The translations under genes and the position numbers were made by a program. From Candidatus Solibacter sp. (GTDB lineage Bacteria > Acidobacteriota > Terriglobia > Bryobacterales > Bryobacteraceae): a stretch of 5,016 bases of DNA. The notes under the pieces are model-generated. The model made no database searches, had not been told where the DNA came from, and worked only from the letters and a program-made list of their open reading frames with translations. Each line of letters starts with the position of its first letter. The first letter of the stretch is position 1. Of this stretch, positions 1-5,016 are shown piece by piece. Where the stretch lies: positions 1-5,016 of the forward strand of contig JADGNT010000457.1 in the NCBI GenBank assembly GCA_017883345.1, written 5' to 3'.

Positions 1-162
1 CCCATCCATGACGCGGCTCACGTGCGCAACGCAATCGCCCGCTTCAAGCAGGTGCAAGGGGTGACCGACGCGGAACGCGACGCCGCCTGGAAACGCATCA
101 AATCCGCTGCCAAGAAACACAAAGTAGAGTTGAATGAGCAAGACTGGCGCGAACTTAGTTAA
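1..162 (+). CDS. C-terminal part of a small DUF6582-like protein (5' end outside window)
   Basis: The frame is open from the first base and ends at TAA (160-162), leaving 53 visible residues. The stretch beginning PIHDAAHVRNAIARF, then GVTDAERDAAWKRI and a lysine-rich AAKKHK segment, is the conserved helical module I recall as DUF6582. It is found in small bacterial proteins and at the end of some phage-related proteins. The module ends in an acidic/aromatic tail (EQDWRELS), as expected of an intact C terminus. No catalytic motif is visible and the function is unknown. It runs toward the regulator gene (stop at 220), so the two transcripts converge across a gap of about 57 bases. The family name is from memory; that this is a real coding end is fairly sure. 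Confidence 0.72.
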   Translation, partial: PIHDAAHVRNAIARFKQVQGVTDAERDAAWKRIKSAAKKHKVELNEQDWRELS

Positions 163-172
163 CCGCTGTTGT

Positions 173-189
173 GCGGCCCCGCCGGCTGC
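173..189. terminator. Weak GC hairpin between convergent genes
   Basis: GCGGCC (173-178) can pair with GGCTGC (184-189), with one G-T wobble and a 5-base loop. It sits in the 57-base gap between the plus-strand DUF6582-like stop and the minus-strand regulator stop, where a transcript end is expected. No T-tract follows on either strand, so it is not a canonical intrinsic terminator. Nothing else is visible in this gap. Confidence 0.2.
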
Positions 190-219
190 GAGGCTCACAG
201 GACCATGCCGCGCCCCACC

Positions 220-1581
220 CTATTCCTTGGGCCCGATGCCCAGGGTCTTCATCTTGCGATACAGATTGCTCCGCTCCAGTCCCAGCAGTTCCGCCGTCCG
301 CGTGACATTCCCATTCGTCTCTTCCAGCTTCTTGAGAATGTACTCGCGTTCCGCCGCCTCGCGGACCTCTTGCAGGCTGCCGAAGCGATCCAGCGGACGG
401 TCGGGCTGCCGGCGCACCGTCTGTAGCGGAATGTGGCGCGCGTCCACCCGCACCTGCGGATTCAGAATCACGATCCGCTCGATCAGGTTCTTCAACTCGC
501 GCACGTTGCCTGGCCAGTGATACCCGGTGAGCACGCGGTAGGCTTCGGGCGTGAGTTCCTTGGGCTTGCGCCCGTAGGCCGTGGTGAACTCGCGGAGAAA
601 GTGATCGGCGAGCTGCGCGATATCCTCCCGCCGGTCGCGCAGCGGAGGCACGAAGAAGGGAATCACGTTCAGCCGGTAGAAAAGATCCTCGCGAAAATTG
701 CCGCGTTCGATCTCCTCCTCCAGGTTTTTGTTGGTCGCCGCCACCACGCGCACGTCCACCTGGACGAATTCCGCGGCGCCCACCGGCTCGAAGCGCTGCT
801 CGTCCAGCGAGCGCAGCACCTTGGACTGGGTGCGCAGGCTCATGTCGCCCACTTCGTCCAAGAACAGGGTGCCGCCGTCGGCCTTCTGGAACTTCCCGAC
901 CTTGTCCTCCTGGGCGCTGGTGAAGCTGCCTTTGATGTGGCCGAACATCTCGCTCTCGATCAACTCTTCGGGAATCGCCGCGCAGTTGACCTCCACGAAG
1001 GGTTCCGCCGCGCGCGGGCTCATGGCATGCAGCGCGCGCGCCACCAGTTCCTTGCCGGTGCCGCTCTCGCCATAGATCAGGACGCGCCCGTTGGTCCCGG
1101 CCATCAGGCCGAGTTGCTGGCGCAGCGCCTTCATGGGCACGCTTTCTCCGATGATCCGCCAGCGCGAACCGGTATCTTCCTTGAGGCGGCTGTTCTCCAA
1201 CTCCAGCCGTCGGTGCGCGAGGCCATTCTTGGTGACCACAGTGACTTTTCCGATGGAGAGCGGCTTCTCCAGAAAATCGAAGGCGCCCAGCTTGGTGGCC
1301 TTGACCGCGGCCTCAATCGAGCCATGGCCGCTAATTACCACCACCACGGGCCGCTCGTCGAACGGGATCTCCTGGATGCGCGCCAGCACCTCCATGCCGT
1401 CCATGCCGGGCAGCCAGATGTCCAGCAGCACCAGTTCGAACGCGCCACCGGGCAGCGCTTCCAGGCACGCCTCGCCGCTGGCCGCGGTCTCGACCGCGTA
1501 GCCTTCGTCTTCCAGCACGCCGCTCAAGGACTGGCGGATCCCCGGCTCGTCATCCACCACCAGAACCCGTCTGGGTTTCAT
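220..1581 (-). CDS. ntrX: NtrX-like sigma-54-dependent response regulator (NtrC family)
   Basis: This 453-residue protein has full-length NtrC-family architecture. The receiver domain (about 4-118) has acidic residues D10/D11, phosphoacceptor D54 (LLDIWLPGMDG), S84 and K106. The AAA+ domain (about 142-372) has Walker A GESGTGKE at 171-178, Walker B GGTLFLDEVGDM at 236-247, sensor I AATNKNL, the FREDLFYRLNV arginine-finger region and sensor II WPGNVREL at 356-363. A Fis-type helix-turn-helix lies at about 424-446 (GNVTRTAELLGLERSNLYRK). The sigma-54 contact loop, normally GAFTGA, reads GSFTSA at 218-223. The start is the ATG that overlaps the kinase stop (ATGA), which suggests translational coupling; only a weak GGTGA lies before it. 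Pairing with an NtrY-type kinase makes NtrX the best assignment. Members of the family control nitrogen, redox or envelope genes, and the target here cannot be read from the window. Confidence 0.93.
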   Translation of the reverse strand: MKPRRVLVVDDEPGIRQSLSGVLEDEGYAVETAASGEACLEALPGGAFELVLLDIWLPGMDGMEVLARIQEIPFDERPVVVVISGHGSIEAAVKATKLGAFDFLEKPLSIGKVTVVTKNGLAHRRLELENSRLKEDTGSRWRIIGESVPMKALRQQLGLMAGTNGRVLIYGESGTGKELVARALHAMSPRAAEPFVEVNCAAIPEELIESEMFGHIKGSFTSAQEDKVGKFQKADGGTLFLDEVGDMSLRTQSKVLRSLDEQRFEPVGAAEFVQVDVRVVAATNKNLEEEIERGNFREDLFYRLNVIPFFVPPLRDRREDIAQLADHFLREFTTAYGRKPKELTPEAYRVLTGYHWPGNVRELKNLIERIVILNPQVRVDARHIPLQTVRRQPDRPLDRFGSLQEVREAAEREYILKKLEETNGNVTRTAELLGLERSNLYRKMKTLGIGPKE

Positions 1582-3710
1582 ATTTTCACCACGGAGGGCT
1601 TCACCACGGGAGGCTTCACCACGGGAGGCATGATGTCCGTGTCTTCGGCGGCCAGGGTCACCGCCGGTTCATTCTCCAACAGGGCGGGTAGCTCCACGGT
1701 GAAGCGCGCTCCCACCGGCTGGTTGTCTTCCACCCGTATGGTGCCATTGTGCTCGGCCACGATGTGGTTCACGATGGCCAGGCCCAATCCCGTTCCGCGA
1801 TTCTTGGTCGAAAAGTAAGGCAGGAAAAGTCTCTCCTTATCGTCGCTGCTCACGCCGGCGCCGGAATCGGCCACCACGACTTCCACGGTCTCGGCGGCGC
1901 CTGGTTGGGTAGCGATGTACAAAGTCTTCACCAGGGAATCCTGCATGGCCTCGGCGGCGTTGTCCACCAGGTTGACCACCACGCGCTGGAACTGCTCGCG
2001 GTCCACGTTCACCGGGGGCAGGTTCGGCGCGAAGCTGGTGCGGATCGAAATGTCTTCCAGCCGGCCGTGAAACACCGCCAACGCCTCTGCGACCACTTCA
2101 TTGAGGTCGCTGCGCACCGGCTGCGCCGAAGGGAAGCGCGCGAACTGGGAGAATTCGTCCACCAGGGTCTTCACCGATTCCACCGATTTGGTGATGGTGG
2201 CGGCGCATTCGTAAACGATCCGGGCGGTCCCGGGCGGCAGGTCCAGGCGGTCCAGTTGGCGGCCGATGCGCTCGGCGGAAAGCGCGATCGGGGTCAGCGG
2301 GTTCTTGATCTCATGCGCCACGCGGCGCGCCACCTCGTGCCATGCCGCCGCCTTCTGCGCGCGCAACAACTCGCTGGTATCTTCCAGCACCACCACGAAG
2401 CCCGAGGTCAGTTTCGATTCCAGCGCCGAGACGGTCACCGCCAGGTGGATCTTGCGGCTGTCGGTGTGCAACTCCAGTTGCCGGGACGCCAAGCCGGTGC
2501 GGCGCGCGCGCTTCATGAGGTACTTTATTTCGGTGGTGTCCTCGCGCGAGAAGAGGTCTTCCAGGCGCGTGGCTTTGGCGGCCAGGAGCGACGGGAAAAT
2601 CTTGGCCAGCGCCTGGTTCACGTGTTGGATCGAGCCGTCGGAGCCGATCGAGATGACGCCAGTCGGAATGCTCTCCAGGATGGCTTCGGTGAAGCGCCGC
2701 CGCCGGTCCAGTTCGATGCCGCTCGATTCCAGCGCCTCGGTCATCTGGTTGAATCCGGTGACCAGCAGCGCCAGTTCGTCCTCGGCGCGCACCGTCACGC
2801 GATGCTGGAGGTTGCCGCGGCGGACCTCGCCGGCCGCTTCCAGGATGGCCGCGATCGGGGTGCTGATGCGGTTGGCCAGGATGCGCGCCAGCCAGGTAGC
2901 GACGAACAGCACGAACAGCGTGATCAACACCATCAGCATGATGTACAGCGTGCGGTAGTCCTTGCGGTTGCCGACGATTTGCGCCCAAGCGTCGCTGAAT
3001 TTCTTGATTTCCAGCAGTTGCTGTCCGGCTTCCAGGGGAATTCGCGCCGCCACCTCGATGGCGCCGTTCTTCAAGGGCACCTGGACCGCCGCTGTATGCC
3101 CGTCGAGCGCCCGCGCAGGGTACGGTCCCCAGGTCTCTAGCGGTGTGCCCGCAGGCGCCAGGATGGCGGCCGATTCCAGCCCCTGCTCTTTGGCGAATCG
3201 CTGCAACGCGCCCGGCGTGATAGGGCCGCCGGCCAGAAGCTGGCTGGTCTCCGGCTGCGCGGCCAACAGGGCGGCCTGAACGCGCAACCGGTGTTGGATT
3301 TCCAGTTCCAGCGCCCGCGCCACCTTTTTATATACTTCCACCTGGTTATCCACCGGGTTGGTGAACCACGCCTTGAGGTTGTAGTTGAGCACCTCGTAGC
3401 TCCACAGCACCAGGAAGGTGACCGGGACGCAACTGAGCAGCATGGCGCCCACCACCAGTTTGGTGCGGATGCGCGAACCCAGCCGCTTGGCCTGCCGCGC
3501 CACATAGAGCTTGATAAACTCTCGCGCCAGAATCCACCCCACCGTGACCATCAGAATGAAGATCAGGGTGGAGACCGCCCAGTATATGAAGGTCTGTCCC
3601 GGGTTGGATGGGCCGAAATTCGAGAGGCGGAAGGAGCCCTGCCACACCACCAGCACCACGCTGATGACAAGCAGCACGCTGGCGGACCAGTAGAACAGGC
3701 GCTTTCGCAT
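1578..3710 (-). CDS. ntrY: NtrY-like membrane sensor histidine kinase
   Basis: The protein has 710 residues from the chosen start. Predicted membrane segments lie at about 5-24, 41-63, 84-105 and 254-275. The stretch of about 148 residues between the third and fourth is probably the extracytoplasmic sensor. HAMP (about 273-330) and PAS (about 335-447) domains follow. HisKA has the phosphoacceptor H466 in AHEIKNPLTP. The ATPase domain has the N box N580/N584 (VVNLVDNAAEAM), G1 DSGAGV (615-620), F box PYFSTK and G2 GTGLGL (639-644). This order and length are typical of NtrY. The frame is open up to 3803, but the extra 31 residues are hydrophilic and lie antisense to a chemoreceptor remnant, whereas the ATG at 3710 gives a clean membrane N terminus (MRKRLFYW) with AGGTAGG upstream. 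The tail ends in PPVVK, PPVVK, PSVVK, encoded by a 15-bp tandem repeat. The stop overlaps the regulator start. It is expected to autophosphorylate and pass phosphate to the regulator. Confidence 0.92.
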   Translation of the reverse strand: MRKRLFYWSASVLLVISVVLVVWQGSFRLSNFGPSNPGQTFIYWAVSTLIFILMVTVGWILAREFIKLYVARQAKRLGSRIRTKLVVGAMLLSCVPVTFLVLWSYEVLNYNLKAWFTNPVDNQVEVYKKVARALELEIQHRLRVQAALLAAQPETSQLLAGGPITPGALQRFAKEQGLESAAILAPAGTPLETWGPYPARALDGHTAAVQVPLKNGAIEVAARIPLEAGQQLLEIKKFSDAWAQIVGNRKDYRTLYIMLMVLITLFVLFVATWLARILANRISTPIAAILEAAGEVRRGNLQHRVTVRAEDELALLVTGFNQMTEALESSGIELDRRRRFTEAILESIPTGVISIGSDGSIQHVNQALAKIFPSLLAAKATRLEDLFSREDTTEIKYLMKRARRTGLASRQLELHTDSRKIHLAVTVSALESKLTSGFVVVLEDTSELLRAQKAAAWHEVARRVAHEIKNPLTPIALSAERIGRQLDRLDLPPGTARIVYECAATITKSVESVKTLVDEFSQFARFPSAQPVRSDLNEVVAEALAVFHGRLEDISIRTSFAPNLPPVNVDREQFQRVVVNLVDNAAEAMQDSLVKTLYIATQPGAAETVEVVVADSGAGVSSDDKERLFLPYFSTKNRGTGLGLAIVNHIVAEHNGTIRVEDNQPVGARFTVELPALLENEPAVTLAAEDTDIMPPVVKPPVVKPSVVKI
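1585..1629. repeat. Three tandem 15-bp repeats encoding the kinase C-terminal tail
   Basis: The plus strand carries TTCACCACGGAGGGC (1585-1599) followed by two identical copies of TTCACCACGGGAGGC (1600-1614, 1615-1629). The unit is a multiple of three, so the kinase frame is kept and reads PPVVK, PPVVK, PSVVK before the final Ile. The copies are nearly identical at the DNA level, which points to recent expansion. The repeat also covers the translation-initiation region of the regulator gene, so copy number could affect its leader. Confidence 0.85.
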
Positions 3711-3720
3711 GGGTATCGGG

Positions 3721-3727
3721 CCTACCT
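3721..3727 (-). promoter_or_regulatory. Putative ribosome binding site of the NtrY-like kinase
   Basis: The minus strand reads AGGTAGG here, ending 10 bases before the ATG at 3710. The match to the Shine-Dalgarno consensus is moderate. It supports 3710, rather than 3803, as the start of the kinase. Confidence 0.5.
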
Positions 3728-3731
3728 TTTG

Positions 3732-3763
3732 ATTATACGTAGTCCGTGCCCTGGGCCTGTTAA
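3732..3763 (-). promoter_or_regulatory. Possible sigma-70-type promoter of the ntrY-ntrX operon
   Basis: The minus strand has a perfect -10 hexamer TATAAT (3737-3732) and a good -35 TTAACA (3763-3758). The spacer is 20 bases, longer than the preferred 16-18, and hexamers at the preferred spacing match poorly. Initiation about 7 bases past the -10 would give a leader of only about 15 bases that cuts into the putative ribosome binding site, which weakens the call. The -35 lies inside the chemoreceptor remnant. Confidence 0.3.
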
Positions 3764-4001
3764 TCGATGAAATTGCGTTCCAGGCCAATATTCTGGCGCT
3801 CAACGCCGCGGTGGAAGCGGCGCGGGCAGGCGAGGCGGGTCTGGGTTTTGCGCTGGTGGCCGGTCATGCAGATGGAGCAGGTCACCCAGCGGACCGCCGC
3901 CAGCGCAAGAGAGCGCTTCGGCCGGCACAGACCTAAATAGCCATGCCAACGAGCTACGCACCCTGGTGCACGAGATGCGGGACATGGTGGGGGCGGAGTA
4001 A
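3757..4001 (+). pseudogene. Decayed 3' end of a methyl-accepting chemotaxis protein
   Basis: In the frame starting at 3757 the plus strand reads [20 protein letters not shown] and continues [13 protein letters not shown]. This is the near-invariant hairpin tip by which chemoreceptors bind CheA/CheW. Just after the position equivalent to VVADEVR (about 3862-3868) the sequence jumps, in another frame, to [13 protein letters not shown], which belongs near the C terminus. By comparison with typical receptors roughly 75-80 residues are missing. A second shift near 3907-3910 fits loss of a GA dinucleotide from an original AEESA; the third frame then reads [20 protein letters not shown] through MVGAE to TAA at 3999-4001. 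No start, ligand domain, membrane segment or HAMP is present; similarity stops at about 3757. The fragment cannot make a working receptor. The homology is very sure; the deletion size is an estimate. Confidence 0.9.
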
Positions 4002-4036
4002 TCTCCCAAACGGACGGAGGAAAGCCGGAATTGGGC

Positions 4037-4057
4037 GGGCCGGTGGAAACCCGGCCC
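4037..4057. terminator. Hairpin between the chemoreceptor remnant and the exported-protein gene
   Basis: GGGCCGG (4037-4043) and CCGGCCC (4051-4057) form a perfect 7-bp GC stem with a 7-base loop. It begins 10 bases past the stop of the minus-strand exported-protein gene and 35 bases past the remnant's plus-strand stop, so it may end transcription from either side. Neither strand has a T-run after the stem, so it is at best a weak intrinsic terminator. Confidence 0.4.
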
Positions 4058-4066
4058 CGAATCCGA

Positions 4067-4363
4067 TTACATCAACATCTTGACGCTGTCGACCTTGATC
4101 GTGTCGCCGTCCAGGGTGCCCGAAATAGTCACCTTGTGGCCGGCGTGGGCCACAACCTTATCTTGGTCCGCGATCTTATAGATCTTATCTTCATCGGTCA
4201 GCAGGACCGCTGCTTCTCCGCCTTTGAGGCATTTGGCGGCACATGCCGCATTCCCCTTCATACCCTTGACGGTCGAGCACTTCTCGTCAATGATGGTCCC
4301 GGTCCAATCCGCGGCCATCGCGCTTATCGCACAAAACGCAAACACAGCCAGTACTTTTTTCAT
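4067..4363 (-). CDS. Small exported Cys-containing protein (DUF5818-like), function unknown
   Basis: The protein has 98 residues. The N terminus (MKKVLAVFAFCAISAMA) is a classic Sec signal peptide with AMA at 15-17, so cleavage is likely after A17. The mature part is about 81 residues, starts with ADWTGTIIDEKC, and has Cys at 29, 41 and 45 (the last two as CAAKC), then KIYKIAD and a beta-rich end with KVTISGTLDGDTIKVDSV. I recall this W-T-G, D-x-x-C, CxxxC, GTLDGDTI pattern from small periplasmic proteins common in Acidobacteriota, annotated as DUF5818 or hypothetical. The exact family name is uncertain. The ATG at 4363 is preferred over an upstream in-frame GTG at 4378 because AGAGGAG lies between them, 4 bases before the ATG. 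The gene is probably transcribed alone: it has a candidate promoter, and 122 bases separate it from the HNH gene. The function is unknown; odd cysteine number leaves room for a disulfide plus one free thiol, or metal binding. Confidence 0.85.
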   Translation of the reverse strand: MKKVLAVFAFCAISAMAADWTGTIIDEKCSTVKGMKGNAACAAKCLKGGEAAVLLTDEDKIYKIADQDKVVAHAGHKVTISGTLDGDTIKVDSVKMLM

Positions 4364-4367
4364 AATG

Positions 4368-4374
4368 CTCCTCT
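4368..4374 (-). promoter_or_regulatory. Ribosome binding site deciding the start of the exported protein
   Basis: The minus strand reads AGAGGAG, 4 bases before the ATG at 4363. It lies downstream of the alternative GTG (4378-4376), which it therefore cannot serve. Confidence 0.75.
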
Positions 4375-4401
4375 GCACTAAGAATTACCCTGTCAGGAAC
4401 G

Positions 4402-4431
4402 ACTATACTCCACAGTACGCCGTCGCCGCAA
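4402..4431 (-). promoter_or_regulatory. Candidate promoter of the exported-protein gene
   Basis: On the minus strand a -10 hexamer TATAGT (4407-4402, five of six consensus bases) follows TTGCGG (4431-4426) after an 18-base spacer. Only the TTG of the -35 matches well. Initiation near 4395 would give a leader of about 32 bases, consistent with the ribosome binding site at 4368-4374. Confidence 0.42.
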
Positions 4432-4452
4432 GCGCGGATGTCATTAGAAATA

Positions 4453-4464
4453 TTACACTTGTAA
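4453..4464. promoter_or_regulatory. TACA-N2-TGTA inverted repeat, possible operator
   Basis: TTACA (4453-4457) and TGTAA (4460-4464) form a perfect 5-bp dyad around CT. It lies in the 122-base gap between the HNH gene and the exported-protein gene, about 22 bases upstream of the candidate -35. The half-site spacing matches the TACA-N2-TGTA core known for BlaI/MecI repressors. No such regulator is in the window, so the link is inference, and a 12-base dyad can arise by chance in AT-rich DNA. Confidence 0.3.
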
Positions 4465-4485
4465 ACTTCGCGAAGGCCCCGGTGC

Positions 4486-5010
4486 TCAATAGAACAAATA
4501 CTTTCGCCACTGCGCTTCGCCGTTGCCCAGCATGCGCATCAAGTGGCGGCTGGTATGCAAGCTGAACGGCCGCGGTTGCCGCAACAGCTTCATGCCAGCC
4601 TCTTCCGGAGTCCGGCTGCCTTTGTGATTGTTGCAGTAATGGCAACAGGCTACCAGGTTTTCCCAGGCCGACTCACCGGCGCGCGACCGGGGAATCACGT
4701 GGTCCAGGGTCAACTCGCCGGAAGCCATGGTGCGGTGGCAGTATTGGCAGGTGTAGCGGTCGCGCATCAGAATATTCTTGCGCGAGAGCGCCCGCGTCTG
4801 CCGCGGAATCCGGCGATATTCCAGCAAGCGGATGACGCTCGGCAAACGCACCGAATTCCGCGCGGAATGAACCGCGGTGACCGATACCTCCTCGGCCGAC
4901 GCCACGCCTTTGAGCACCAGCACCAGGGCCCGCCGCGCGGCGCAGACGTTGATCGGTTCGTAACTGGCGTTGAGCACCAGGACTGGTTTCTGTAGTCGTT
5001 CACTCGGCAT
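4486..5010 (-). CDS. HNH endonuclease-family protein
   Basis: The protein has 174 residues and belongs to the stand-alone HNH family seen in many bacteria. The N-terminal part ([20 protein letters not shown], about 10-29) is the characteristic region preceding the nuclease. The HNH core has zinc-type Cys pairs C88/C91 (CQYC) and C123/C126 (CHYC), the [11 protein letters not shown] strand with candidate general-base H104, N118 (ENLVACC) and the N127/N128-H129-K130-G131 end of the fold. All key residues are present, so it should be active as a metal-dependent nuclease. Its biological role is not established and nothing nearby suggests a restriction or mobile system. The ATG at 5010 fits the family N terminus; its ribosome binding site and promoter are beyond the window edge, with only six bases visible upstream. 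No convincing terminator follows the stop. Confidence 0.9.
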   Translation of the reverse strand: MPSERLQKPVLVLNASYEPINVCAARRALVLVLKGVASAEEVSVTAVHSARNSVRLPSVIRLLEYRRIPRQTRALSRKNILMRDRYTCQYCHRTMASGELTLDHVIPRSRAGESAWENLVACCHYCNNHKGSRTPEEAGMKLLRQPRPFSLHTSRHLMRMLGNGEAQWRKYLFY

Positions 5011-5016
5011 TCAGAC

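Noticed and set aside
134..520. 128-codon plus-strand frame spanning the DUF6582-like end and the regulator 3' end
   Set aside because: It overlaps two real coding regions in other frames and has Ser/Arg-rich composition without any motif.
433..1818. 461-codon open frame on the plus strand, antisense to the regulator
   Set aside because: It lies opposite a gene with complete NtrC-family motifs. Its product is His/Gln/Arg-rich low-complexity sequence typical of the antisense of GC-rich coding DNA.
1749..3140. 463-codon open frame on the plus strand, antisense to the kinase
   Set aside because: Same reason: the kinase on the minus strand has all catalytic boxes, and the antisense product has no recognisable domain.
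3711..3803. 31-residue upstream extension of the NtrY-like kinase
   Set aside because: It is antisense to chemoreceptor sequence, is not membrane-like, and would precede a natural membrane N terminus that has its own ribosome binding site.
3800..4009. 69-codon minus-strand frame
   Set aside because: It is antisense to the chemoreceptor remnant, whose plus-strand reading matches conserved receptor sequence.
4364..4378. GTG start adding five residues to the exported protein
   Set aside because: The ribosome binding site AGAGGAG lies downstream of this GTG, and MKK at 4363 gives a typical signal peptide start.
4466..4475. Palindrome CTTCGCGAAG after the HNH gene, considered as a terminator
   Set aside because: The stem would be only three or four base pairs with almost no loop, and no T-tract directly follows.
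1..5016. A novel multigene defence, mobile or biosynthetic system
   Set aside because: The HNH protein stands alone without a methylase, integrase or partner gene, and the other genes are a two-component pair, a receptor remnant and small unlinked proteins. Nothing supports a joint system.

Overview
This 5 kb, GC-rich window looks like an ordinary chromosomal segment from an environmental bacterium. The best guess is Acidobacteriota of the Bryobacterales/Solibacter type. That rests on recalled resemblance, not a search: an unlinked NtrY/NtrX pair, a small secreted Trp/Cys protein of a kind common in that phylum, a stand-alone HNH protein and an acidobacterial-style chemoreceptor tail. I see no undescribed multigene system, CRISPR array, insertion sequence, tRNA or rRNA.

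Layout. Positions 1-162 (+) hold the last 53 residues of a small DUF6582-like protein. It converges on a two-gene minus-strand operon. That operon is an NtrY-like membrane histidine kinase (start 3710, stop 1578) followed, with an ATGA overlap, by an NtrX-like sigma-54 activator response regulator (1581-220). Upstream of the kinase, on the plus strand, lies a decayed chemoreceptor 3' end (about 3757-4001). It keeps the signalling-tip sequence and the C-terminal tail but has lost the part between them and carries frameshifts. The kinase's promoter region overlaps this remnant. Next come a small exported protein (4363-4067, minus) with a clear ribosome binding site and a probable promoter, and an HNH endonuclease-family protein (5010-4486, minus) whose own promoter and ribosome binding site lie outside the window.

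How the parts work together. The kinase senses a membrane or periplasmic signal and phosphorylates Asp54 of the regulator, whose AAA+ and Fis-type domains would act at distant promoters. The other genes have no evident functional link to this pair. The points most worth a second look are the altered GAFTGA loop (GSFTSA) in the regulator, the chemoreceptor remnant, a 15-bp triplicate repeat that encodes the kinase tail, and a TACA-N2-TGTA dyad upstream of the exported protein.
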